From Bacillota bacterium (GTDB lineage Bacteria > Bacillota > Clostridia > Christensenellales > Aristaeellaceae): DNA of 29,925 nt. Numbering within the stretch: the first letter of the stretch is position 1; each line of letters begins with the position of its first letter. The notes beneath the pieces were generated by a model that saw only the letters and a program-made list of their open reading frames with translations, searched no databases and was not told the DNA's origin. The translations under genes and the position numbers were made by a program. The stretch lies in contig JAEZHK010000138.1 in the NCBI GenBank assembly GCA_023416655.1, positions 1 through 29,925 on the forward strand, in the 5' to 3' direction. Positions 21,142-28,521 of the stretch are shown here, one piece after another.

Positions 21142-21417
21142 CTACAGCAGGTACTGCAGCGCCACCACCAGCGCCGCGCCCGGCAGCCCCAGAAAACCCA
21201 CCGACAACGCCGTGAAGGGGTTGATGGCGATGTAGATTCCGGTGATGCCGCTCAGTTGATTGATCAGCCACAGCGCGAGCGCCCCCATCAAGCCGCCCGC
21301 GATCAAACGCCAGAGGAATCGCATTGGCACCAGCAGAAGCCATCCGATCGCGTATAGAAGCCCCAGTCCCAGCGCGAACGACACCACCAGCTCCCACGGG
21401 ATCCTCACCACCCTCAC
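21142..21417 (-). CDS. bofA: Sigma-K processing inhibitor BofA family protein
   Basis: Membrane protein that, in Bacillus, holds the SpoIVFB protease inactive until the forespore signal arrives. The frame gives 91 residues from GTG 21417, with GTG 21411 or 21408 better spaced from the AAGGGGGG site. Two or three hydrophobic segments are present (VVSFALGLGLLYAIGWLLLV and IAGGLMGALALWLIN). The C-terminal block INQLSGITGIYIAINPFTA, then LSVGFLGLPGAALVVALQYLL, is the conserved BofA signature. It is placed directly upstream of spoIIIAA and divergent from htpG. SpoIVFB and SpoIVFA are not in the window; some clostridia keep BofA without them, so its partner here is unknown. Confidence 0.93.
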   Translation of the reverse strand: MRVVRIPWELVVSFALGLGLLYAIGWLLLVPMRFLWRLIAGGLMGALALWLINQLSGITGIYIAINPFTALSVGFLGLPGAALVVALQYLL

Positions 21418-21450
21418 CCCCCTTCACGCACTATCAAGCTATGCTTAAGG

Positions 21451-21525
21451 GGCGGAGAAAATCCGCCGGTCGGGTTTCTTGCGCCAAGGAAAAGGGAGGA
21501 CTGCGACGCATGAAATTCCAAGGCA
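21451..21525 (+). repeat. Decayed A-like relic in the bofA-htpG gap, opposite orientation
   Basis: Read on the plus strand, GGCGGAGAAAATCCGCCGG and then TTTCTTGCGCC resembles hairpin 4 of the A family as read on the minus strand. AAGGAA, ACTGCG and ATGAAAT follow in the same order and spacing as in copy A5. Hairpins 1 and 2 are missing. It is the only A-like sequence in this orientation and does not follow a stop codon on its own strand. Similarity was judged by eye. Confidence 0.4.
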
Positions 21526-21540
21526 TGTCCCCGAGCTTTG

Positions 21541-21567
21541 TTAGCACTCTCGTATTTTGAGTGCCAA
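21541..21567 (+). promoter_or_regulatory. CIRCE operator (HrcA-binding site) upstream of htpG
   Basis: TTAGCACTC (21541-21549), a 9-nt spacer, and GAGTGCCAA (21559-21567) match the CIRCE consensus TTAGCACTC-N9-GAGTGCTAA with a single mismatch. It lies 6 bp upstream of the -35 box of the htpG promoter. HrcA would repress htpG at normal temperature. In B. subtilis htpG is not an HrcA target, so control differs here. Confidence 0.9.
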
Positions 21568-21573
21568 TTTAAC

Positions 21574-21602
21574 TTGACATGCGCCCCGCGTTTCCATAAA
21601 AT
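21574..21602 (+). promoter_or_regulatory. Sigma-A promoter of htpG
   Basis: A perfect TTGACA (21574-21579), 17-bp spacer, and TAAAAT (21597-21602, five of six matches). Transcription should start near 21609. The ribosome site GGGAGG (21638-21643) precedes the ATG at 21652 by 8 nt. Confidence 0.8.
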
Positions 21603-22290
21603 ATGGTTGTCCCTGTAAACGCAAAAACCAAGCAATTGGGAGGCATACGAAATGGCCAGGACTGGAAACATCACGATTCACGCGCAGAACATCATGCCCA
21701 TCATCAAGCGGTGGCTGTACTCCGACAAGGACATCTTCCTGCGCGAGCTGGTCTCAAACGGCGCGGACGCGATCGCGAAGCACCGAATGATCGCCATGAA
21801 TGGCGAAGCGACCGCGGAGGAAGCCTACCGCATCGACGTCATCCCAAGTGAAGCCGAAGGCACGCTGAAGATCATCGACAACGGCGTGGGCATGACGGGC
21901 GATGAGGTAGAGCGCTTCATCGCGCAGGTCGCGTTCTCCGGCGCGGAGGAATTCCTGAACAAGTACAAATCCGAGGGCGAGGACGGCGGCATCATCGGCC
22001 ACTTTGGCCTGGGCTTCTACTCGGCGTTCATGGTGTCCTCGAAGGTGGTCATCGACACCCTCAGCTGGCAGCCGGGCGCGGAGGCGGTGCGCTGGGTCAG
22101 CGAGGACGGCATGCAGTACGAAATGGAGCCGTCGGACCGCGCGGAACGCGGCACGACCATCACGCTGACCGTCTCCGAGGAGGAGCGCGAGTTCCTGCAA
22201 GCCTTTAGGCTCCGCGAGACGCTGGAGAAGTACTGCGCGTTCATGCCGGTCCCGATCTACCTCCACGAGGAAAAGGGGCCGGAGGCGGAG

Positions 22291-22389
22291 CACGACCATG
22301 ACCACGAGCACGAGCACGTCCACGAGCATGAACATGAGCATGACCATGACGATGAGCATGACCATGACCACGATGACGACCACGACGAT
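22291..22389 (+). repeat. CAYGAN hexanucleotide tract encoding a His/Asp/Glu linker in htpG
   Basis: Thirty-three codons made almost only of CAY and GAN, encoding alternating His with Asp or Glu (14 His, one Val). It lies at residues 214-246, at the junction of the N-terminal ATPase and middle domains of Hsp90, where bacterial HtpG usually has only a short linker. The in-frame hexamer unit suggests growth by slippage. Confidence 0.9.
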
Positions 22390-23013
22390 GCGGCGAAGCC
22401 GTTCAACGAAGTCAGCCCGCTGTGGCTCAAGCGCCCGGCGGAAGTGACCGACGACGAGTACAAGGCCTTCTACCACAAGGTGTTCCACGACTACGAGGAG
22501 CCGCTGTTCTGGATCCACCTGAACGCGGAATACCCCTTCAACCTGAAGGGCATCCTGTACTTCCCGCGGCTGAAGAATGAGTTTACCGCCAACGAGGGCG
22601 TCATCAAGCTCTACAACAAGCAGGTCTTCGTGGCCGACAACATCAAGGAGGTCATCCCGGAATTCTTGATGCTGCTCAAGGGCGCGATCGACTGCCCGGA
22701 CCTGCCGCTGAACGTGTCCCGCTCGTTCCTTCAGAACGACGGTTACGTGAAGAAGATGTCCGCCTACATCACCCGCAAGGTGGCGGACCGGCTGGTGTCG
22801 GAGTTCACCGGCAAGCGCGAAACCTACGAAAAGTACTGGAACGACATCCACCCCTTCGTCAAGTACGGCTGCATCCGGGACGAAAAGTTCTACGACCGGG
22901 TGAAGGAAGCGCTGCTCTTCAAGACCACCGACGGCAGGTTCCTGACGCTGGCCGAATACAAGGAGAAGAACTTCGGCGAGAAGAACAAGACCGTGTTCTA
23001 CACCAGCGACGAA

Positions 23014-23016
23014 TAG
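23014..23016 (+). other. In-frame amber codon inside htpG
   Basis: TAG follows GAC GAA and precedes CGC CAG GCG CAG in the conserved SDE-x-QAQ segment. TAG is used as an ordinary stop in argR, amaP, spoIIIAC, spoIIIAB, dxs and ypeB of the same window, so a general reassignment of TAG is excluded. Confidence 0.9.
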
Positions 23017-23591
23017 CGCCAGGCGCAGATGGTGGCGCTGTACCAGGCCGCGGGCAAGGACGTGGTGCTCTTGGGCACGCTGATCGACAACAACTTCATC
23101 AGCTTCCTGGAGTACAAGGAGGGCGACGGCGTCAAGTTCCAGCGGGTGGACGGCGGCATGGAGGGCCTCACCGAGGAAAGCGGCTCCGACGAGGCGCGGC
23201 AGAAGCTCGAGGCGCTGTTCCGCGCCGCGCTGAACGACAAGGACCTGCCGGTCAAGCTGGAGGCTTTCAAGACCGACGAACTGCCCGCCATGATCACCGT
23301 GGAGGAGCAGTCCCGCCGCTTCTCGGAGATGAGCAAGGCCTTTGGCGGATACCAGATGCCCGAGCACCGCTCGCTGGTGCTGAACGCGCGGCACCCGCTG
23401 GTCAAGCAACTCGAAACAGCCGCCGAGGGCGAAATGACCACCAAGATCGCCCAGCAGATCCTGGACCTTGCGGAGATGGCCCGAAATCCCTTGGAATCCG
23501 AGCGGATGGTGGCCTTCCTCAAGCGCTCGGGCGAGCTGCTCACCCTCGCGGCGCAGAAAGGCGCTTAACCGAACAGCCTGAAGATTCGCCG

Positions 23592-23630
23592 TTCGACGGA
23601 AGGATTTCAAGATCCTTCCGTCGAATTTTT
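23592..23630 (+). terminator. Rho-independent terminator of htpG
   Basis: TTCGACGGAAGGAT (23592-23605) pairs perfectly with ATCCTTCCGTCGAA (23612-23625), a 14-bp stem with a 6-nt loop, followed by TTTTT (23626-23630). It lies 24 nt after the htpG stop and is the clearest terminator in the window. Confidence 0.92.
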
Positions 23631-23643
23631 CAGTTCAGACACG

Positions 23644-24762
23644 GTGAAACACGCCCGAACGAGGGGCGCGGCGACCCGAAGAAAATGGATGGTTGTTGCG
23701 ATGAAAAGGCTGGCAAAGGCGGTTTTGTGGATTCTGGCGTGCCTGATCCTGCTGGTCGGGCTAGGCCTGGGCTACCTGACGCTGACCGAATACCGCCCGG
23801 CCGCGTCGGAGGCCGTGACGCTCGCAGGAGAAGCGGCGTCCGCGCCGAAGCCCGGCGACAGGCTTTCGGCGGTGTCGTTCAATATCGGCTACTGCGGACT
23901 GCCCGCGGAGGCCGACTTCTTCCTGGACGGCGGGACGATGGCCCGCGTCGGCTCGAAGGACATCATCGACCGGGACCTGGCGGGTGTCACCGAGGCGCTC
24001 AAGGCCGAAGCATGCGACCTCGTACTTCTGCAGGAGGTCGACAGGGATTCCAAGCGCTCCTACGGCGTCGATGAAGCCAGCGCTCTGCACGAGGCGCTGG
24101 GCGGCCAGTCGGCGTTCGCGAACAACTTCCTGTGCCCGTTCGTGCCGATCCCCCCGCTGGACCCGATCGGCAAAGTGGACAGCGGCGTCATGACCCTCTC
24201 CGGCGCGAAAGTGGACAGCGCGACGCGTGTTAGCCTGCCCTGCCCCTTCTCCTGGCCGCTCTCCACCTGCAACTTGAAGCGCTGCCTCTTGGTGACGCGC
24301 GTCCCGGTGGAGGGCTCGGACCGGCAGCTGGTGGTGGTCAACCTGCACCTGGAAGCCTACGACGACGGCGCGGGCAAGGCGGCGCAGACCAGGGTGTTGG
24401 TGGACTTCCTCTTGCAGGAGTACGAGAAGGGCAACTATGTGGTGGCGGGCGGCGACTTCAATCAGACCCTGCCGGGCGTCGACGCCACGAAGTATTCTGT
24501 CAAAAAGACCGGGAACTACATGCCCGGCACGGTGGAGAAGTCCATCCTGCCGGAGGGCTGGACGTTTGCCGTTGACGATCGGACGCCCACCTGCCGCCTG
24601 AACGACAGGCCCTACGACGCGTCGAACCCCGACAACCAGTACTACGTGATCGACGGCTTCATCCTGTCGCCCAACGTGGCGCTCGATTCTGTCCGGACGC
24701 TGGCGCTTGGTTTCCGCTATTCCGACCACAACCCGGTCAGGATCGAATTTACGCTGTCCTGA
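23644..24762 (+). CDS. Membrane-anchored endonuclease/exonuclease/phosphatase family protein
   Basis: Metal-dependent phosphodiesterase fold shared by exonuclease III, DNase I, sphingomyelinases and inositol phosphatases; the substrate here is unknown. The frame from GTG 23644 has 372 residues. ATG 23701, right before the hydrophobic segment VLWILACLILLVGLGLGYL, is a likely alternative, but no clear ribosome site supports either. After the N-terminal anchor come AVSFNIGYCG, LVLLQEVDRDSKRSYG (catalytic Glu), VVVNLHLEAYDDG, VVAGGDFNQTLPG, YVIDGFILSPNV and FRYSDHNPVRIEF (catalytic Asp-His). The order is complete, so the enzyme should be active, facing outward given the N-terminal anchor. It sits alone on the plus strand, between the htpG terminator and repeat A6, convergent with ypeB. 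Confidence 0.9.
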   Translation: MKHARTRGAATRRKWMVVAMKRLAKAVLWILACLILLVGLGLGYLTLTEYRPAASEAVTLAGEAASAPKPGDRLSAVSFNIGYCGLPAEADFFLDGGTMARVGSKDIIDRDLAGVTEALKAEACDLVLLQEVDRDSKRSYGVDEASALHEALGGQSAFANNFLCPFVPIPPLDPIGKVDSGVMTLSGAKVDSATRVSLPCPFSWPLSTCNLKRCLLVTRVPVEGSDRQLVVVNLHLEAYDDGAGKAAQTRVLVDFLLQEYEKGNYVVAGGDFNQTLPGVDATKYSVKKTGNYMPGTVEKSILPEGWTFAVDDRTPTCRLNDRPYDASNPDNQYYVIDGFILSPNVALDSVRTLALGFRYSDHNPVRIEFTLS

Positions 24763-24831
24763 CCCGGAACAAGCAAAGACATCGCACGAAAGCACGTCGG
24801 CCATGGCTGGTAAACCCGGGTGCCCAATCAA

Positions 24832-25000
24832 ACACGTTCCCGGCGACCTGCGCGCCGGGAACGTGTTTGCGCTATCAGTGCGAACACTGGTAGCGCAAAC
24901 AATACCATTTTTCAGCGGGACGACCGGAAATTCCGCAGAATTTCAGGCCCGCGAAGTCCTCCACGCACAGGAAAGTTGCGAAGCAGATTTTCTATGCACG
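24832..25000 (-). repeat. A-type four-hairpin element, copy A6 (ypeB 3' end)
   Basis: Hairpin 1 is the longest of the family: ACACGTTCCCGGCG / CGCCGGGAACGTGT (24832-24866, 14 bp). Hairpin 2: GTTTGCGCTATCAGTG / CACTGGTAGCGCAAAC around CGAA (24865-24900), its own sequence with full pairing and one G-T. Hairpin 3: GCGGG / CCCGC enclosing GAAATTC / GAATTTC (24915-24952). Hairpin 4 is weak (24962-25000). It abuts the ypeB stop (25001-25003) and lies between convergent genes, so hairpin 1 could also stop transcription from the plus strand. Confidence 0.85.
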
Positions 25001-26344
25001 CTATTGCGTGATGATGCCCTCGTCGTTCTGCATGACGCGCAGGATGGTCTTTTCAACGCCGGTCGCCGTGTCGACGTACACCAGGTATTGCTCGTCGTTG
25101 GAAACCGAGGCCATGATCTCCCAGCACTGCACCTCGCCCTCGTCCAGCGGGATGATGCACCGGCGGACGCGGTCCACGGCCAGCGCCTGGTTGACGAGCG
25201 ACCGGGCATCCGCTTCGGTGATCACCGGATCGGGGATCACGCGGGCGCGGTGGTTGGTCAGGTAGTTGACCGCCTCGATGCCCACCACCAGGCCGTCCTT
25301 CATCGAAACCTGCAGCTTGACCAGGTCCGGGTAGAGCAGCACACCCCCCTGCGTCGCGGCGTAGTTGATGGTCAGGATGCCGTCCAACCTGCGCCAGTAG
25401 TTGACTTCCATGTTCTCATAGCCGTGGGCCGCGAGGAAACGCGCACCCTGGTCGATACAGTCGCCCTCGGTGAGCTTGATTTCGCTGTTGGCCAGCTCAG
25501 GCAGCATGTAGACGACCAGCCCGCCGACCTTGGTGATGCCCGCTGTCAGGGTGTTCCCGTCCTGCAGCGAGACGGCAAATTCGTAGCAGCTCGAGAAGAT
25601 TTCAGAGTCCCCCGTAAAGGTGACGCCCTTGACCCGCTCCTTGCCGACGAAATCGGTCAGCATGCCGGCCGCCGCTTCCTGGGTGACAGGCTGCCCGGTG
25701 GGCTTGATGTCCTGTTTGTTGCGCGCGTCGGAGAAGGGGCCGTCGTAGAGCAGCTCCGGATAATCGACGGCGGGGTTGTTCTCCTCCTCGGGCGTCGGGG
25801 CGGCGGCGGCGGAGGGGATCAGGTTGCCCTCCCCGAACACCGGCTCGCCCGCGTCATACCGGGCCAGCAGGTCCTGCAATTGCCGATTGAGCTGGACGCT
25901 TGTGGTGTGCAGGCCGTCCAGCAGTTTGTAATCCTCCGCGGTCAGCGCGCCGCCCGCGCCGATGCGTTCAGACATCACCCGCGCGATATCCGCGACCTGG
26001 TTGACAAATTTCATCGCCCCCAGCAGCGTCGTGTCGCTCTGCGGGATCTGGCTGATGTTGCTGGTCACAGCCTCCGCCTGCCGGGAGATGGTCGTGAGCA
26101 GCGCCTGTTCCTGGGAGCCGCTGCCCGTCACCGTCAGCTTTTCCAGGTTCAGCTGGATGCCGTTCATCAGCTCGATCGTCTCGTAAAACGACTTCTGGTA
26201 AGTGGCATTAACCTGCAGCGTCAGCGCGGACACGCGCTGCTGCAGCACCACGCTGGAGATGAGCAGCGCCGCCGCCAGCGCGCCCGCCATCACGATAAAA
26301 CCCTTCTTTTGAATGCGCCCGCCCCATCGTATCTTCATGCTCAT
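25001..26344 (-). CDS. ypeB: Germination protein YpeB
   Basis: Partner that is needed for SleB to be stable and correctly placed in the spore; it holds PepSY-type domains. ATG 26344 (447 residues, close to the 450 of B. subtilis) overlaps the sleB stop as ATGA; ATG 26338 is two codons later. It has an N-terminal membrane segment (GFIVMAGALAAALLISSVV) and a helical region with YQKSFYETIELMNGIQLNLEK. C-terminal PepSY-like repeats follow, such as LTEGDCIDQGARFLAAHGYE and VITEADARSLVNQALA, ending GIITQ TAG. The pair order sleB-ypeB is the usual one. Repeat A6 starts right after the stop. Confidence 0.94.
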   Translation of the reverse strand: MSMKIRWGGRIQKKGFIVMAGALAAALLISSVVLQQRVSALTLQVNATYQKSFYETIELMNGIQLNLEKLTVTGSGSQEQALLTTISRQAEAVTSNISQIPQSDTTLLGAMKFVNQVADIARVMSERIGAGGALTAEDYKLLDGLHTTSVQLNRQLQDLLARYDAGEPVFGEGNLIPSAAAAPTPEEENNPAVDYPELLYDGPFSDARNKQDIKPTGQPVTQEAAAGMLTDFVGKERVKGVTFTGDSEIFSSCYEFAVSLQDGNTLTAGITKVGGLVVYMLPELANSEIKLTEGDCIDQGARFLAAHGYENMEVNYWRRLDGILTINYAATQGGVLLYPDLVKLQVSMKDGLVVGIEAVNYLTNHRARVIPDPVITEADARSLVNQALAVDRVRRCIIPLDEGEVQCWEIMASVSNDEQYLVYVDTATGVEKTILRVMQNDEGIITQ

Positions 26345-27027
26345 ACCCCGAAGTAGTGACGGCCGATCACGGTCTTGATGTTGCGGGTGCGGATCCACTC
26401 GTCCGAAGTCCCACTTGGGTTATAGAAGAAGAGGCATCCGCCGGTCGGGTCCCAGCCGTTCATCGCGTCGCGGGCGGCGCGGATGGCGGAAGAAGTGGGC
26501 GTATTGTTGATGGAGCCGTTGGACACGACAGAGAATTGGCCCCTCTGGTAGATTACGCCGGAGATGGTGTTTGGAAACTTGGAGGAGCGTACGCGGTTCA
26601 GGACCACCGCCGCCACCGCCACCTGCCCCTTGTAGGGCTCCCCACGGGCCTCGGAGGAGACCAGTTTGGCCAGGAGCCTTTGGTCGCTGGAGGTGATGGA
26701 CGCGGTCGACGAAGACGTTGCCGTCTTGACGCCGCCGCCTGACGAAGTGAGCGTAACGCCCAGCGCCGCCGCGGTGGCCGGGCCCACCCGGCCGTCTACA
26801 GGCAGGCCGTTCCTGCGCTGGAACAGCTTGATCGCGGCCTGCGTCGACGCGCCGAACTTGCCGTCGGCCGCACCTTTCAGGTAGTCGTACTTGATCAGCC
26901 GCTGCTGCACCTTGACCACGTTCGAGCCGCTGGAGCCGACCTCCAGCACCACCGCCGCCTGCGCCGACAAAAACGCAAAGGTGATGACCGCCGCGAGGAT
27001 CAGCGAAAAGTATCTGTTTTTCTTCAT
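26341..27027 (-). CDS. sleB: Spore cortex-lytic enzyme SleB
   Basis: Lytic transglycosylase that breaks muramic-delta-lactam cortex peptidoglycan during germination. The 228 residues begin with a signal peptide (MKKNRYFSLILAAVITFAFL, cleavage near AQA-A). A PG_binding_1 domain follows (about 30-90; VQQRLIKYDYLKGAADGKFG). A Ser/Thr linker leads to the hydrolase_2 domain with LVSSEARGEPYKGQVAVAA, where Glu126 is the expected catalytic acid, and QFSVVSNGSINN, MNGWDPTGGCLFFYNP and HYFGV at the end. Its ATG overlaps the spoIIR stop as ATGA, so spoIIR-sleB-ypeB are coupled, an unusual link between an early sporulation signal and germination enzymes. GGGGGA lies 7 nt upstream of the start. Confidence 0.95.
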   Translation of the reverse strand: MKKNRYFSLILAAVITFAFLSAQAAVVLEVGSSGSNVVKVQQRLIKYDYLKGAADGKFGASTQAAIKLFQRRNGLPVDGRVGPATAAALGVTLTSSGGGVKTATSSSTASITSSDQRLLAKLVSSEARGEPYKGQVAVAAVVLNRVRSSKFPNTISGVIYQRGQFSVVSNGSINNTPTSSAIRAARDAMNGWDPTGGCLFFYNPSGTSDEWIRTRNIKTVIGRHYFGV

Positions 27028-27542
27028 GATCCATTCCCCCTCATTGCTTGAGCCCAGCGCATGACGTCGGAGTAGAAGGTGACGGGCTCATCCCCCTCCA
27101 GCGCCTTGACCTCCAGCGGGTTTGTGCCGCAGAGGTCCGGGTAGAGCACGCACCACCAGTTGCGGCCCTCGCCCCCGCCCAGGATGATGCGCACGGTGCG
27201 GTAGCGCCCGGCGGGCACCACCATGCGACCGTACACCCGGAGCGGGCAATCCACCTCGCGGATCTCGACCCTCCCCCCGGAGACCCGGGCAAGCGCCGAT
27301 CGACTTGCGCGGAGGCGGCGAAAGGCCTCGTCTGAGCTCGTGGCATTGCGGACGATTTTGACCGCCAGCGCGCGCACCCGGTCGCGCACCTGAAGCTTCT
27401 TCGCCTGATCCTTTGGCGCGTCGCTGCGCGCGACCACCTGAAGCCGGATAATCCCCTTGAGCGGATCGGGCGCCAGCGCCTTGGCCGGAATCATGCACGC
27501 GACAATAGCGCACAGCGAAAGTACACAAAAAAACCGAGCCAT
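27024..27542 (-). CDS. spoIIR: Stage II sporulation protein R
   Basis: Secreted forespore signal that activates SpoIIGA and so the processing of pro-sigma-E in the mother cell. ATG 27542 (172 residues) has AGGAG 7 nt upstream. The N-terminus FFCVLSLCAIVACMIPAKAL is a signal segment. The body shows the family blocks IRLQVVARSDAPKDQAKKLQ and VRDRVRALAVK, then PAGRYRTVRIILGGGEGRNWWCVLYPDLC. The length is shorter than the 224 of B. subtilis, normal for clostridial forms. It follows ispE by 67 nt and is coupled to sleB. A sigma-F promoter would be expected in the 67-nt gap but could not be confirmed. Confidence 0.95.
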   Translation of the reverse strand: MARFFCVLSLCAIVACMIPAKALAPDPLKGIIRLQVVARSDAPKDQAKKLQVRDRVRALAVKIVRNATSSDEAFRRLRASRSALARVSGGRVEIREVDCPLRVYGRMVVPAGRYRTVRIILGGGEGRNWWCVLYPDLCGTNPLEVKALEGDEPVTFYSDVMRWAQAMRGNGS

Positions 27543-27609
27543 CCCTTTACTCCTCGTCATGCGGAATTGGATGGCTCTAGGCTGGGCGGATTTGGGCGAA
27601 TTTATGCAG

Positions 27610-28446
27610 TTACAGGGGAAGGGTTTCGGTCACAATCGCGCTTTTTCCGAGCATTTCGGCGGCGCGGCGGGCTTCGGCGCCATCCCGAAACACCCCGTAT
27701 ACGGTGGAGCCGCTGCCGGACATCTGCGCGTACAGGGCGCCAAAGGCGTACAATTCCCGGATTTTCTCCGGGATCTCCGGGAGCAGCATTGCCGCCGGCG
27801 CGGTCAGCGCGTTCCGGGCCGCGGCGCGAAGCCGGTCGTAATCGCCCGAACAGACAGCCTCCGCCGCTTGGGTGGGGTCCATGGGCGGGAATACGGGTGT
27901 TTCGTCCCAGGCGCGGAACACGTCCGCCGTCGAAAGCCCATCGCCAAGGCGAATGAGCGCCAGGTGCGCGCGCGGCCCGCCCGGCAGATGCTTGACGCAC
28001 TCCCCGATGCCGCGCACGCGGCAGAAGCCGCCGGTCAGGCAGTAGGGCACGTCAGCCCCGAGCGCAAGGCCGATGGAGCGCAGCGCCTCGTCCGGCAGGT
28101 CCAGCGCCCAGAGCGCGTTCAGCGCGCGAAGCGTGGCCGCACAGTCGGCGCTGCCGCCGCCCAGCCCCGCGCGCGCGGGGATGCGCTTTTCAAGTGAAAT
28201 GCACGCGCCGCGGCGCGCCCCGGTGTGTTCCCGGAGCGCGCGCGCGGCGCGAAGCACCAAATTGTTGGGATCGCAGGACGGCGAGCCGTCCACCGTGAGC
28301 GTCAACTCGTCCGACGCTTCAAATGTCAGGCGGTCTGAGAGCGCCACCGGCTGCATCAGCATGTCCAGTTCGTGGTATCCGTTCGGGCGCCTGCCCGTAA
28401 TCCAGAGCGCCCAGTTGATCTTGGCGTGCGCTTCTACTTCAATCAT
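27610..28446 (-). CDS. ispE: 4-diphosphocytidyl-2-C-methyl-D-erythritol kinase
   Basis: Phosphorylates CDP-ME at the 2-hydroxyl, fourth step of the MEP isoprenoid route. ATG 28446 (278 residues, MIEVEAHAKINWAL) is chosen for length and the AGGTG site 8 nt upstream; TTG 28455 is also open. GHMP-kinase motifs are complete: AHAKINWALWITGRRPNGYHEL, IPARAGLGGGSADCAATLRAL (the ATP loop), LGADVPYCLTGG and MSGSGSTVYGVF near the end. Nearby spoIIR is often found beside ispE in clostridia. Dxs and IspA of the same route are encoded about 18-20 kb to the left. Confidence 0.96.
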   Translation of the reverse strand: MIEVEAHAKINWALWITGRRPNGYHELDMLMQPVALSDRLTFEASDELTLTVDGSPSCDPNNLVLRAARALREHTGARRGACISLEKRIPARAGLGGGSADCAATLRALNALWALDLPDEALRSIGLALGADVPYCLTGGFCRVRGIGECVKHLPGGPRAHLALIRLGDGLSTADVFRAWDETPVFPPMDPTQAAEAVCSGDYDRLRAAARNALTAPAAMLLPEIPEKIRELYAFGALYAQMSGSGSTVYGVFRDGAEARRAAEMLGKSAIVTETLPL

Positions 28447-28521
28447 GTACAACACCTGTCCTGAGTGAGTATGGAGAGGGCCGGGACCCCGTCAAGCTAC
28501 CACCTCGTCGTACTTTCCAAT

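Larger units (their letters stand above)
21652..23568 (+). pseudogene. htpG: htpG (bacterial Hsp90 chaperone) interrupted by an in-frame TAG
   Basis: Two parts in one frame, 21652-23016 (454 residues) and 23029-23568 (179 residues from the first ATG), together encode a normal-length Hsp90 (638 codons). The N-terminal ATPase domain has DIFLRELVSNGADA with Glu32 and Asn36, DNGVGMT (76-82) and IIGHFGLGFYSAFMV. The middle domain has PLFWIHLNAEYPFNLKGIL and LNVSRSFLQND; the C-terminal dimerisation domain follows the stop. TAG at 23014-23016 replaces a residue after YTSDE, where relatives have Lys or Gln, so one base change explains it. Residues 214-246 form a His/Asp/Glu-only linker (one Val) between the N and middle domains. 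The promoter, operator, ribosome site and terminator are intact, so the lesion is recent, read through, or a sequence error. Confidence 0.9.

Noticed and set aside
21754..23610. A 618-codon minus-strand open frame across htpG
   Set aside because: Antisense shadow of a GC-rich gene; low-complexity Val/Leu/Arg sequence with no domain, while the plus strand encodes clear Hsp90.
27543..27609. GCATA in the ispE-spoIIR gap as the -35 of a sigma-F/G promoter of spoIIR
   Set aside because: No matching -10 at the right distance, so not reported as a feature although a sigma-F promoter is expected here.
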